Part shown: positions 51,090-60,253 of the stretch, in pieces
How the letters are laid out: every line of letters begins with the position of its first letter
How positions within the stretch are numbered: the stretch's first letter is position 1
Assembly: GCA_964463375.1 (NCBI GenBank)
Contig: CAYXBQ010000009.1
Coordinates: 16,390 to 80,389, forward strand
Direction of reading: 5' to 3'
DNA length: 64,000 nucleotides
Source: UMGS1696 sp964463375
GTDB taxonomy: Bacteria; Bacillota; Clostridia; Oscillospirales; CAG-272
Translations under genes and position numbers: made by a program
The notes under the pieces: generated by a model
Databases searched by the model: none
Told to the model about the DNA's origin: nothing
Seen by the model: the letters and a program-made list of their open reading frames with translations, nothing else

Positions 51090-51247
51090 GGGTGGGGCGG
51101 GAGACACAAAAGTTTGCAAAAACCTCCGGTGCTGGCCAAATCTGGCATCTCGCCAAATGTAGTGCTTTTGCTACGGAAAATGCCTCCAAAAAAGCAGGTG
51201 CCAATAGAAAATATAATGCGATTTTTTTAGGAGTTTTTCGAGAATTC

Positions 51248-51276
51248 TTGACAAGTGCCGATGGATGTGGTATGAT
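51248..51276 (+). promoter_or_regulatory. Sigma-A type promoter of pfp
   Basis: TTGACA at 51248-51253 and TATGAT at 51271-51276, spacer 17. The leader of about 100 bases to 51383 shows no clear structured element. The 51090-51247 part of the gap shows no gene. Confidence 0.85.
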
Positions 51277-51382
51277 ATATACAGAATGGAATTTTGTCGG
51301 CTATTTGATGGAACAGCGCGGTTCTGTCAGGGACAGCCGTGTCATAGAGGAACGCTTTTGCGGCGGTTATTTGGAGGACGAG

Positions 51383-52657
51383 ATGGAAAAGTTTTTGAAG
51401 GGTGCTGCGGTAGTAGGCCAGTCCGGTGGACCTACGGCAGCCATCAATGCCACCCTGGCCGGTGTGATCCGGGGTGTGTTTGCAGACAAGGGAGAGCATA
51501 TCACGAAGCTGTATGGGATGCGCAACGGCATCGAGGGCTTTTTGGCCGGCCGCACAGTGGAGCTGACCCAGTGGTTTGGTGACGACAAGGGAAATATGGA
51601 CGAGGACAAGGTGACACTGCTGTCCCATACACCGGCGGCTGCTCTGGGCTCCTGCCGGAAGAAGCTGCCCGATCCCCATACCGATGTGGCTTTCTATGAG
51701 GATCTGGTCGCTAAGTTCAAGGCGCAAAATATCCGCTATTTCTTCTATATCGGCGGCAACGACTCCATGGATACCGTGGCGAAGCTGACCGAGTACCTGA
51801 AGACCTCTGATTATGAAATGTGCGCCGTGGGGATCCCGAAGACCATCGACAATGACCTGATGGGCACCGACCATACCCCCGGCTTTGGCTCCGCTGCCAA
51901 GTATATCGCCACCACTATGTCCGAGATCATCCGGGACTGCGCAGTGTACACCATCCCGGCTGTGACCATCGTGGAGATCATGGGGCGTGACGCAGGCTGG
52001 CTGACGGCTTCTGCTGGTCTGGGCAGACTGGTACACGGCTATGCGCCCGACCTGATCTATCTGCCGGAGGTGACCTTCGATATGGACGCTTTCTTTGCCG
52101 ATGTACAGGCTGCACTGGCCAAGCATCCCAATGTGGTGGTGGCCGTGTCCGAAGGCGTGCGGTTTGCAGACGGACACTATGTAGGCGAAGGCACCCAGAG
52201 CGGCTCCACCGACGCTTTTGGTCATAAGTATCTGGCCGGCACCGGCAAGGCGCTGGAACTGGCTGTGAAGGAAAAGATCGGCTGCAAGGTTCGTTCCATC
52301 GAGCTGAATCTGCCCCAGAGATGTGCGGCACACTGTGCATCTCACACCGACCTGACCGAGTCCTCCGGGGCTGGACAGGCAGCGGTGGAAGCAGCCTGCG
52401 GCGGTATGACCGGCCGTATGATTTCCATCTGCCGCACGGAAGCTGCGGAATACGCTGTGACCTATAAGGCAGAGGATATTGCCGGTATCGCCAATGCAGT
52501 GCGTGCTGTACCGAGAGAATTTATCAATGAAAGCGGCAGCAATGTGACCGACGAATGCCTGCGGTATATTCTGCCTCTGATCCAGGGCGAACCGGAGATC
52601 CGCTACGAAGGCGGCTTGCCTGTACAGTTGACGATCGATCCGCTCGTGACCGAGTGA
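51383..52657 (+). CDS. pfp: Pyrophosphate-dependent 6-phosphofructokinase
   Basis: Phosphorylates fructose-6-phosphate with PPi, reversibly. 424 residues. Motifs: VGQSGGPTAAINATLAG, YIGGNDSMDTVAKL, PKTIDNDLMGTDHTPGFGSAAKY (Lys before TIDND marks PPi use) and EIMGRDAGWLTASAGL. The ATG at 51383 has ttggagga before it; the upstream frame to 51092 is excluded by the promoter. Saves ATP in glycolysis, common in gut anaerobes. Next gene is 13 bases downstream. Confidence 0.95.
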   Translation: MEKFLKGAAVVGQSGGPTAAINATLAGVIRGVFADKGEHITKLYGMRNGIEGFLAGRTVELTQWFGDDKGNMDEDKVTLLSHTPAAALGSCRKKLPDPHTDVAFYEDLVAKFKAQNIRYFFYIGGNDSMDTVAKLTEYLKTSDYEMCAVGIPKTIDNDLMGTDHTPGFGSAAKYIATTMSEIIRDCAVYTIPAVTIVEIMGRDAGWLTASAGLGRLVHGYAPDLIYLPEVTFDMDAFFADVQAALAKHPNVVVAVSEGVRFADGHYVGEGTQSGSTDAFGHKYLAGTGKALELAVKEKIGCKVRSIELNLPQRCAAHCASHTDLTESSGAGQAAVEAACGGMTGRMISICRTEAAEYAVTYKAEDIAGIANAVRAVPREFINESGSNVTDECLRYILPLIQGEPEIRYEGGLPVQLTIDPLVTE

Positions 52658-52670
52658 GGGAGGCAGACGA

Positions 52671-53393
52671 ATGTTATTTTTCTATGTGAGACACGGCGAT
52701 CCCACCTACTCGCCCGATGCGCTGACCCCTCTGGGTCGGAGACAGGCTGAGGCTGTGGGCAGACGGCTGGCACGGTTCGGGCTGGATCGGATCTATGCAT
52801 CCACCTCCACCAGAGCCATCCAGACTGCCGAGCCCGCCAGTGAAATGCTGAAGCTGCCCATCCAGCAGTTGGATTGGTGCAACGAGGGACACGCCTGGAA
52901 TGACTACGCCGTGGAATATGAGCCCGGCAAGCGTACCTGGTGCTACCAGCGTGCGGACATCCAGAAGATCTTTGCGGAGCAGAGCATCCAGGATATGGGC
53001 GCGCTGTGGTACACCGACAAGCGGCTGGAGCAGTACCATTTTGAAAAAGGGGAAGAACGGATCTGCCGGGAATCGGACGCATTCTTTGCAGAGCTGGGCT
53101 ACCGTCGGATCGGCAAGAGCGGCATCTACCAGGTGGAAAAGTCCAACAACGAGCGTGTGGCACTGTTTGCGCACCAGGGCTTTGGTCTGGCGTTCCTGAG
53201 CCACCTACTGCACATCCCGTACCCGGTATTCACCACCCATTTCGACATCAGCCACTCCAACCTGACCGTCATCGATTTTGCGGAAAAGGATGGCTTTGCC
53301 GTGCCAAAGGTACTGACCTGGTCCTCCGATGGGCATCTGTACGCCGAGAATCTGCCCACCAATTACCACGGTAACCGTAAGCTGGCATTCTAA
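52671..53393 (+). CDS. Histidine phosphatase family protein
   Basis: 240 residues. N-terminal phosphohistidine motif FYVRHGDPTYSPDALTPLGRRQAEAVGRRL (His 8), followed by YASTSTRAIQTAEPASEML and the late catalytic His in ALFAHQGFGLAFLSHLL. Sits in an operon with pfp, so a sugar-phosphate substrate is possible, but phosphoglycerate mutase identity is not supported by the divergent middle (residues about 65-150). Ribosome-binding site gagggagg. Confidence 0.85.
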   Translation: MLFFYVRHGDPTYSPDALTPLGRRQAEAVGRRLARFGLDRIYASTSTRAIQTAEPASEMLKLPIQQLDWCNEGHAWNDYAVEYEPGKRTWCYQRADIQKIFAEQSIQDMGALWYTDKRLEQYHFEKGEERICRESDAFFAELGYRRIGKSGIYQVEKSNNERVALFAHQGFGLAFLSHLLHIPYPVFTTHFDISHSNLTVIDFAEKDGFAVPKVLTWSSDGHLYAENLPTNYHGNRKLAF

Positions 53394-53409
53394 ATTGGGA
53401 TAAAAAAAG

Positions 53410-53465
53410 AACCTGCTATTTCTCCGAAGTGGTTTACAGAACCGGAGAAAGTAGCAGGTTTTTCT
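53410..53465. terminator. Intrinsic terminator between convergent genes
   Basis: aacctgct-a-tttctccg pairs with cggagaaa-g-tagcaggtt (53443-53460), with A-run before and T-run after; works in both directions. Confidence 0.9.
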
Positions 53466-53483
53466 ATGGGAAAATAGGGCAAA

Positions 53484-54398
53484 TTAATCTTCAATCCTGC
53501 CGAAGTTTTGCAGGATCCTTGCACGTTTGAGCGTGATATGTCCACGCCACTGCATGGTCACCGCATGAGCCACAGCCGAATCCTCGCCCCAGGTGAAGTT
53601 GGGTTCCCAGATACCCATGTCGTTTCGGGTGTCCAGCCAATAGCCAATGTTTTCGTCTATATGGTCTGCAAATAGTGGGTACCAGGGTGAAGTCGGACGA
53701 TCCACGAAATCCAGCGGCTGGAAGACATATTCCTGCCACTTGGCGGTATCGAAGCTGGTATTCTCCCGGATACGCCGTCGCAGAGATGCCACGACTGCTT
53801 CTGTGGCTAGCGGTGATCCGATCGCCATCAGCGATTCCACCAATGCCTTTTCGTTCAGGGTATCGTGATCTCCGCAGAAATCGTTGCCCGTCAGCAGTGC
53901 AAGACAATCCTTTGCCACCCGTTCCCCCAAGGCTTTTTGACTGTCCGTGCCATACCGCAATAGAGCCGATGCGATACAGCCACAGGGATTGGGCGTAAAG
54001 TGATCGTCCGGTGCGCTATAATTCCACCACGGGGCATGCGGATGCTCCATTACAGCAGGCGGTGTGTCCTCCCAATATTTGGCAATGGGCTGCACAGTGG
54101 CTTCCAGATAGTCTAACATCCGGCGAAACCAAGGAGTATCGGTGTCCAATGTATAGTCATATACCTGAAAGATCGCTTCTGCCGTGGCGATGGCAGAGGA
54201 ATCGGGACACTGGATATCCGGCTCCAGCCCATGCCCCATCCCACCATCGGTATTCTGATACCGACATAGCTCGGTCACGATGGCATCCTTTGTCCCACCA
54301 TGGAATAGATGATCCCATTTTGCCACATCCAGCGGTCGTGCGTTTTCATGCATCCAGGCATCCATTTGCCGGAATGTATGTTGAGAAAGTGTATACAT
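53484..54398 (-). CDS. Alpha/alpha-toroid-like protein (terpenoid cyclase/prenyltransferase fold), unknown function
   Basis: 304 residues from the second ATG (54398), which is better spaced from cggagg than the ATG at 54404. Sequence shows repeated helical units with QNTDGGMGHGLEPD, reminiscent of the QxxDGGxG repeats of toroid-fold proteins. His/Asp/Trp-rich segments (HAPWWNY, DFCGDHDTLNEKALVESL, DMGIWEPNFTWGED) may line a pocket. No catalytic family recognised. It starts 18 bases after the GH10 gene stop, so it is its operon partner and may act on the same glycan. Confidence 0.7.
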   Translation of the reverse strand: MYTLSQHTFRQMDAWMHENARPLDVAKWDHLFHGGTKDAIVTELCRYQNTDGGMGHGLEPDIQCPDSSAIATAEAIFQVYDYTLDTDTPWFRRMLDYLEATVQPIAKYWEDTPPAVMEHPHAPWWNYSAPDDHFTPNPCGCIASALLRYGTDSQKALGERVAKDCLALLTGNDFCGDHDTLNEKALVESLMAIGSPLATEAVVASLRRRIRENTSFDTAKWQEYVFQPLDFVDRPTSPWYPLFADHIDENIGYWLDTRNDMGIWEPNFTWGEDSAVAHAVTMQWRGHITLKRARILQNFGRIED

Positions 54399-54416
54399 TG
54401 GCATCCTCCGTTGTCT

Positions 54417-55757
54417 TTATAGGCGAATTTTCTGCTCCATAGGTCCACCAGTCACGTGATAATACCCGGTGTTTTCTTTGTGGAAGGGACGTTCTTCGGT
54501 GCTGTCCCCGGCTGTGACCATGTAGTCCCCATAGAATCCAGTGAAGTATGCCCGACCCGTTTCATCGGTCACAAGGTCTTCTTCTGTCTGCCATTCCTTG
54601 TTGATCAGCCGATCCAATACGTCGAACGCCGGCTTGTGGGACATATCATTCCGCAGCAGCCCGGCATGGAAGTGATTCTCCCCAGCATATGCCGTACCGT
54701 CCACCAAATTCCACCACACGATGGACTCCACCTGTTTTTGGCTGAACCAAAGACGATACATCCGCTCCACCAGTGCCGCCTGGATCGCTTCATCCTCCGC
54801 TTCGTTGGAATAAGACGGAATGGATACCTCGGAGAGATGGATGGGCAGACCGAAGGTGCCGTACAGATCAAAAATATCCATGGCACGATAGGGATTGTAG
54901 ATGGCGTATTCGTCGGTCTCACTGCCGGTGAAATCGTGGAACTGCATCCCGATCCCCTCGATAGGCGCACCTTCGCCCAGCCACCGCTTCAGCATCAGGT
55001 AGTACACGCTCTTGTCCCCACAATACCGACTGGCACCGGCGGCACCAAAGGTCTCAAAGCAGCCCTCGTTCCAAAAGAGTCGGCTGTAGGGGAAATACTT
55101 CTTTGCCGTATCAAAGCACCATTTTTCGTGTCCCGGTTCGTCGCAGATCGGCAGGTCCCGGCAGCCAAACTCGCCGTGTGCGTTCCGGTATACGTGGTAC
55201 ATTTCGTTGATCACGTCCAGATCGAGGATGTCGTCCCCGTATCGTTCGGCGATGGCACGGCTCCGCTTTTCTACAGCCATTTTCAGCGACCGCCAATCCC
55301 GTGGCATCCACGATGGATTGAACGAATTGTACATGAGGCAGTGCCCCTTGATCCCGATGTGGTTCTCCCGGCAATATTCCCGGATCAGATCCAGCGGCGG
55401 CCGACGGTACACAGGTGCGGCATCCTTAGCAAAACGGGGTGTGCCTTCCTCCGGTTCCAGCGTATCCCAGTACAGCGGCATCACACTATAGTTGCAGATC
55501 CGGCGAAATTCGTCCCGATAGGCCTGGTTGCGTTCTGCTTCCGGAAACTGATCCAAAAGAAACAGAGAACAGCCGAACTTGAAGGCGTGCCGGTGCAGCT
55601 TCACGTGAACGGGAACGTTTGCCATGGGTTTGCCTTCGCCATCCAGCACACGCACGGCAAACAGACCCTTCCGGTGTGTCTCGATCCCACGCTCGATCAT
55701 GCGATCGGTAAACGGCGAGAGCTTACCAAACTGTTTTATCAGCAAGCTTCGATCCAT
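54417..55757 (-). CDS. GH10 family endo-1,4-beta-xylanase-like enzyme, intracellular
   Basis: 446 residues with no signal peptide. An N-terminal beta-sandwich (FAVRVLDGEGKPMANVPVHVKLHRHAFKFGCSLF) precedes a TIM barrel. The acid/base Glu is in DLDVINEMYHVYRN and the nucleophile in PIHLSEVSIP; both differ from the classic WDVVNE and TELD contexts, so xylan specificity is not certain. The C-terminus has a short beta-rich tail (GRAYFTGFYGDYMV). The ATG at 55757 follows aaggagga. Probably hydrolyses imported oligosaccharides. Confidence 0.85.
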   Translation of the reverse strand: MDRSLLIKQFGKLSPFTDRMIERGIETHRKGLFAVRVLDGEGKPMANVPVHVKLHRHAFKFGCSLFLLDQFPEAERNQAYRDEFRRICNYSVMPLYWDTLEPEEGTPRFAKDAAPVYRRPPLDLIREYCRENHIGIKGHCLMYNSFNPSWMPRDWRSLKMAVEKRSRAIAERYGDDILDLDVINEMYHVYRNAHGEFGCRDLPICDEPGHEKWCFDTAKKYFPYSRLFWNEGCFETFGAAGASRYCGDKSVYYLMLKRWLGEGAPIEGIGMQFHDFTGSETDEYAIYNPYRAMDIFDLYGTFGLPIHLSEVSIPSYSNEAEDEAIQAALVERMYRLWFSQKQVESIVWWNLVDGTAYAGENHFHAGLLRNDMSHKPAFDVLDRLINKEWQTEEDLVTDETGRAYFTGFYGDYMVTAGDSTEERPFHKENTGYYHVTGGPMEQKIRL

Positions 55758-55782
55758 AGAGTTTCCTCCTTTGTGGATAACC

Positions 55783-55830
55783 AAGAAACGCTGATGTTGG
55801 ATATTTTTATGTCCTCATCAGCGTTCTTAT
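55783..55830 (-). terminator. Stem-loop between argF and the GH10 gene
   Basis: aagaa-cgctgatg arms at 55783-55796 and 55817-55829 pair almost completely. The U-tract on the minus strand is weak (tttcttggtt), so read-through into the GH10 gene is possible; no separate promoter is seen for GH10. Confidence 0.7.
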
Positions 55831-55847
55831 GGTTTGTATATACGATT

Positions 55848-56762
55848 TTATGCCTTCTTCATGAGCTTGACCATAACAGCCTTCTGTGCATGGAGACGGT
55901 TTTCGGCTTCTTCAAAGATCTCGTTGGCGTGGGCTTCAAATACCTCTGCGGTGATCTCTTCGCCACGGTGCGCCGGGAGACAATGCTGTACCATCACATC
56001 CTTGTGACAAACGTCGATCACAGCATCGTTGATCTGGTAGCCCGTGAAGACCTTGCGGCGTTCGGCAGCTTCTTCTTCCTGACCCATGGATGCCCATACG
56101 TCAGTGAACAGCACATCGGAACCGGCAGCGGCTTCCAGAATGTTGTCGGACATGGTAAACTTGCCGGGATACTTCTTGGTGAATTCCAGTACGGTGGGAT
56201 CCGGCTGGTATGCATTCGGGCAGGCGATGGCTACGTTCATACCCACGGTCAGGCCACCCACGATCAGGGAGTTCGCCATGTTGTTGCCGTCGCCGATGTA
56301 GGTCATCTTCAGCCCGTCAAAGCCACCCTTGAATTCCCGAATGGTCAGCAGGTCAGCTAAAATCTGGCAGGGATGGCAATAGTCGGTCAGCCCGTTGATG
56401 ATGGGGCAGGTACACCATTCTGCCAGGTCTTCCACTTCCTTCTGGGCAAAGGTACGGATCATGATGCCATCCAGATACCGGGACAGCACACGAGCGGTGT
56501 CCTGCAAGGGCTCACCACGACCGATCTGCAAATCTCTGGGGGAGAGGAACAGCGCCTGTCCACCCAGCTGGTACATACCGGTCTCGAAGGAAACACGGGT
56601 ACGGGTGGAGGACTTCTGGAAGATCATACCGAGGGACTGCCCCTTCAGGTGGTGGTGTTCGATGCCGTTCTTCCGTTCGTATTTCAGCTTAGCAGCCAGA
56701 TCCAGCAGTTCGTGGATCTCCTCAGCAGACAGGTCTGCCATTTTGGTCAGGTCTTTTTTCAT
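55848..56762 (-). CDS. argF: Ornithine carbamoyltransferase
   Basis: Makes citrulline from ornithine and carbamoyl phosphate. 304 residues. Carbamoyl-phosphate site FQKSSTRTRVSFETGMYQLGG (STRTR), the HPCQ region in YCHPCQILADLL, and the ornithine site VQHCLPAHRGEEI (HCLP). The ATG at 56762 has aaggag upstream and gives MKKDLTKMADLS; the longer frame from 56798 is excluded. 22 bases after argD. Confidence 0.97.
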   Translation of the reverse strand: MKKDLTKMADLSAEEIHELLDLAAKLKYERKNGIEHHHLKGQSLGMIFQKSSTRTRVSFETGMYQLGGQALFLSPRDLQIGRGEPLQDTARVLSRYLDGIMIRTFAQKEVEDLAEWCTCPIINGLTDYCHPCQILADLLTIREFKGGFDGLKMTYIGDGNNMANSLIVGGLTVGMNVAIACPNAYQPDPTVLEFTKKYPGKFTMSDNILEAAAGSDVLFTDVWASMGQEEEAAERRKVFTGYQINDAVIDVCHKDVMVQHCLPAHRGEEITAEVFEAHANEIFEEAENRLHAQKAVMVKLMKKA

Positions 56763-56784
56763 TGTATTATAACTCCTTATTCTC

Positions 56785-57972
56785 TTATTGCAGTGCATTC
56801 AGCAGGATCGTCAAACCTTCGTCGATCTCCTGCATGGTGATGTTCAGCGGCGGCAGCAGACGAACCACATCCGAACCGGCGGTCAGCACCAGCAGCCCAT
56901 TGTCAAATGCCTTGTGCAGCACATCCTTGGGCGAATTCTTCACCTGTACACCGATCATCATGCCCATATGCCGAACGGATACCACATTATCCAGTCCTGC
57001 AGTGGCGGCGGCACCGGCGATCTTGTCGGCAATGAGCTGTCCCTTGTGGTCTACGGCGGCTAAGAAATCCTCGGTCAGGTGGCTGGTCACATACTGGGCG
57101 GCGGCGGCACAAACCGGGTTCGCCCCAAAGGTCGTGCCATGCATACTGGAGCCCAGCGTATCCTTGCACTTTTCACCGGCGATGAAGGCACCCATAGGCA
57201 GCCCACCGGCGATCCCCTTGGCTACGGTGCAGATGTCCGGCAGGATACCGTAGTTCTGGAACGCAAATACCTTACCGGTACGCCCCATGCCCGTCTGCAC
57301 TTCGTCGATGATCATGAGAATATCGTGCTCGTCGCAGTACTTCCGCAGGGAGCGAACATATTCCGTAGAAAGGATGTTGACCCCGCCTTCGCCCTGGATC
57401 ACCTCCAGCATGACCGCACACACATCCTTGGTGCAGGCGGCCTTGAATTCGTCCATATCCCCGGCGGTGCAGTACTTGAAGCCTTCGGTGAAGGGGTAGA
57501 AGTACTGATGGAACACATCCTGACCGGTGGCGGCTAAGGTGGTCACGGTGCGACCGTGGAAGGACTGGCGCAGGGTGATGATGGTGGCTCTGCCTTCGCC
57601 GTACTTGTCGTAGCTGTATTTTCTTGCCAGCTTGATAGCCCCTTCGTTGGCCTCCGCACCGGAGTTGCCGAAGAATACATTGCACAGCCCGGAGGTCTTC
57701 ACCAGAAATTCAGCTACCTGGGCAGCCGGTTCGCAGTAGTAGTAGTTGCACACATGCTGGTACTTGGAAGCCTGTTCGAACACTGCATGGACCCAGCCGG
57801 CATCGGAATAGCCAAAGGAATTGACCCCGATTCCACTGGTGAAGTCGATGAACTTTTTGCCGTCCTTGTCCCACATGGTAGCCCCGGACGCATGATCCGG
57901 CACCAGCGGCAGACGACCATAGGTGTGCATGATATAGGCTTGGTCTTTCTCTATAACTTGATCTTTAGTCAT
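56785..57972 (-). CDS. argD: Acetylornithine aminotransferase
   Basis: Class III PLP aminotransferase of the arginine pathway. 395 residues. Motifs GNSGAEANEGAIKLARKY, SFHGRTVTTLAATGQ, MLEVIQGEGGVN, MIIDEVQTGMGRTGKVFA and the PLP Lys in CTVAKGIAGGLPMGA. The ATG at 57972 follows caggaga. Between argB and argF. Confidence 0.96.
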   Translation of the reverse strand: MTKDQVIEKDQAYIMHTYGRLPLVPDHASGATMWDKDGKKFIDFTSGIGVNSFGYSDAGWVHAVFEQASKYQHVCNYYYCEPAAQVAEFLVKTSGLCNVFFGNSGAEANEGAIKLARKYSYDKYGEGRATIITLRQSFHGRTVTTLAATGQDVFHQYFYPFTEGFKYCTAGDMDEFKAACTKDVCAVMLEVIQGEGGVNILSTEYVRSLRKYCDEHDILMIIDEVQTGMGRTGKVFAFQNYGILPDICTVAKGIAGGLPMGAFIAGEKCKDTLGSSMHGTTFGANPVCAAAAQYVTSHLTEDFLAAVDHKGQLIADKIAGAAATAGLDNVVSVRHMGMMIGVQVKNSPKDVLHKAFDNGLLVLTAGSDVVRLLPPLNITMQEIDEGLTILLNALQ

Positions 57973-58044
57973 ATGTAGAATCTCCTGAATAACGATAAAT
58001 ACGATATGCAAACGAACGGGATCCTGACAACCTGCGCGTTTGTA

Positions 58045-58920
58045 TTACTCTCCCTTGGTAAACATGGTGCCGCAGCCTTCGTCGGACAGCATTTCGATCA
58101 GGATGGAGTGCTTCACTCTGCCGTCGGTGATGAACGTGCGGTGGATACCACCTTCGGCCGCATGGACACAGCATTCCACCTTGGGGATCATACCGCCGGA
58201 GATCACGCCGTCTGCCTTGAGTCCGTCCACCTCATTGGTATGGATCACCGGGATCAGGGTCGTCTCGTCGTGGGGATCCCGCAGTACGCCACGGGTATCG
58301 GTCAAAAGGATCAGGTTCCGGGCATGCAGGGCAATGGCGATCTCAGCGGCTGCGGTGTCTGCATTGATGTTGTACACCCCGGAGCCGTCTGCCACGTGGG
58401 CCACTGTGGAGATCACCGGAATGTATCCCTTGTCGATCACGTCCTGGATGATGGACGCATCTACCGAGGTGATGTCGCCCACGTAGCCATAGTCCGTACC
58501 GGCAGCATCGGTGTGACGGGTCGCCTTGAGCAGTCCACCGTCCAGACCGCACAGCCCCACGGCACGACCGCCGGTCCGTTCAATGCGATCTACCAGCTGC
58601 TTGTTGGTCTTACCGGCCAGCACCATCAGCGCCACCTCAGCCGTTTCCGCATCCGTATACCGCAGACCGTTGATGAACTGGGACTGCTTGCCGATCTTCT
58701 TCAGCATTTCGTTGATGTCCGGACCGCCGCCGTGTACCAGCACCACATGGATGCCCGTGAGAGACAGCAGCACCAGGTCGCTGATCACCGCATCCTGGAG
58801 TTCTTCCGACAGCATGGCATTGCCGCCGTATTTGATCACCACCGTTTGACCGGTGTACTTCTGTATATAGGGCAGCGCCTCGATCAGGACACTGGCCTTG
58901 TCTTGATTGGATATAGACAT
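58045..58920 (-). CDS. argB: Acetylglutamate kinase
   Basis: Phosphorylates N-acetylglutamate. 291 residues. N-terminal KYGGNAMLSEELQDAVISDLVLL, VLVHGGGPDINEMLKKIG, NINADTAAAEIAIALHARNLILLTD, GGMIPKVECCVHAAEGGIHRTFITDGRVKHSIL. The C-terminal EMLSDEGCGTMF is typical of the arginine-sensitive long form, so feedback inhibition by arginine is likely. Ribosome-binding site ggag. Confidence 0.97.
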   Translation of the reverse strand: MSISNQDKASVLIEALPYIQKYTGQTVVIKYGGNAMLSEELQDAVISDLVLLSLTGIHVVLVHGGGPDINEMLKKIGKQSQFINGLRYTDAETAEVALMVLAGKTNKQLVDRIERTGGRAVGLCGLDGGLLKATRHTDAAGTDYGYVGDITSVDASIIQDVIDKGYIPVISTVAHVADGSGVYNINADTAAAEIAIALHARNLILLTDTRGVLRDPHDETTLIPVIHTNEVDGLKADGVISGGMIPKVECCVHAAEGGIHRTFITDGRVKHSILIEMLSDEGCGTMFTKGE

Positions 58921-58998
58921 GATGTTTTACTCCATATGATTCTGTTGTGTGTAGATACAGGGTAGACGGGTGTTTTTAGCCGATGGTACCCAAATGTT

Positions 58999-60234
58999 TT
59001 AGCTTCGATAGTCCCCGTTGATGTGTACGTATTCGTAGCTCAGATCACAGCCCAGTGCCGTAGCTTCGCAGTCTCCTTCGTGCAGGACGCATTCGATGAC
59101 GATCTCTTTTTCGAGAAGGATCTTCTTTGCCACATCTTCGTCAAAGGGCAGCTGGGCACCGTTCCGGCACACGTCGATCTTCCCGGCAGGAGAGGTGAAG
59201 GAAATATCCACCTTCGTGGTATCGAATGCTACACCGGCATAGCCCAGGGCGCAGATCACACGACCCCAGTTGGCATCGGCACCGAACATAGCGGTCTTCA
59301 CCAGAGAGGAGCAGATCACGCTCTTGGCAAGGATCCGTGCGTTTTCCAGCGTATCCGCACCGGTCACGTGGCAGCGCAGGAACTTGGTAGCCCCTTCGCC
59401 GTCCGCAGCAATGGCAGAGGCCATCTGGGTGCAAAGCAGATGCAGGGCACCGTAGAAGGCGTTATACGCGACATTGGCAGCGCCGATCTCTTCGTTGCCC
59501 GCACAGCCGGAAGCCATGATGCACAGTGTATCGTTGGTGCTGGTGTCCCCATCCACAGAGACCATGTTGAAGGTGTCTTCGATGGCCGTGGACAGCGCCT
59601 TTTGCAGCAGGTCGGAGGCAATGGCACAGTCGGTGGTGATGAAGCCCAGCATGGTACCCATATTGGGATGGATCATGCCGGAGCCCTTGCACATGCCACC
59701 CAGATGGATGGTCTTACCGCCAAATTCGTAGGACAGGGCAAATTCCTTCTTCTTGGTGTCGGTGGTCATGATGGCGTTGGCAGCCAGATCTGCCGCTTCT
59801 GCGCTGGCTTCCACCTTTTCAAACAGCGTAGGCAGTGCGCTAAAGAGGGGCTCGGTGGGCAGGGTCTGTCCGATAACACCGGTGGAGGCCACGATCACTT
59901 CTTCTTCCCCGCAGCCCACCAGCTCTGCTACAGCCTTGCAGGAGGCGTTGGCTGTGTCGTACCCATCGGGGGTGCAGGCATTGGCGTTGCCGCTGTTGCA
60001 GATCACAACTCTTGCCTTGCCGCCAGCCAGGTGCGCTCTCGTCACACCAACCGGAGCGGCGAATACTTTGTTCTTGGTAAAGACACCGGCAGCGTTGCAG
60101 GTCTTGTCCGCCAGCACCATGGCAAGGTCCAGCTTGGCGGTGTTCTTCCGGAAGCCGGCGTGGAGGCCGTATGCTTTGAATCCCTTGGCAGCACAAACGC
60201 CGCCGGGAATGGATGTATAGGTAATATTCATCAT
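58999..60234 (-). CDS. argJ: Bifunctional ornithine acetyltransferase/N-acetylglutamate synthase
   Basis: Recycles the acetyl group from acetylornithine to glutamate; bifunctional forms also use acetyl-CoA. 411 residues. N-terminal GVCAAKGFKAYGLHAG, GNANACTP, and the self-cleavage region KGSGMIHPNMGTMLGFITTD, where the residue before the nucleophile Thr is Gly rather than the usual Ala. The C-terminus has the typical NGDYRS end. Starts ATGATG; the second ATG (60231) is possible. Presence of ArgJ and no argA or argE seen indicates the cyclic pathway. Confidence 0.97.
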   Translation of the reverse strand: MMNITYTSIPGGVCAAKGFKAYGLHAGFRKNTAKLDLAMVLADKTCNAAGVFTKNKVFAAPVGVTRAHLAGGKARVVICNSGNANACTPDGYDTANASCKAVAELVGCGEEEVIVASTGVIGQTLPTEPLFSALPTLFEKVEASAEAADLAANAIMTTDTKKKEFALSYEFGGKTIHLGGMCKGSGMIHPNMGTMLGFITTDCAIASDLLQKALSTAIEDTFNMVSVDGDTSTNDTLCIMASGCAGNEEIGAANVAYNAFYGALHLLCTQMASAIAADGEGATKFLRCHVTGADTLENARILAKSVICSSLVKTAMFGADANWGRVICALGYAGVAFDTTKVDISFTSPAGKIDVCRNGAQLPFDEDVAKKILLEKEIVIECVLHEGDCEATALGCDLSYEYVHINGDYRS

Positions 60235-60253
60235 GATATACTCCGTGAAAAGT

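Noticed and set aside
51092..51382. N-terminal extension of the phosphofructokinase
   Set aside because: Contains the pfp promoter, and the family begins near MEKFLKGAAVV.
54456..56360. 634-codon plus-strand frame across GH10 and argF
   Set aside because: Spans two clear minus-strand genes and the hairpin between them; no ribosome-binding site.
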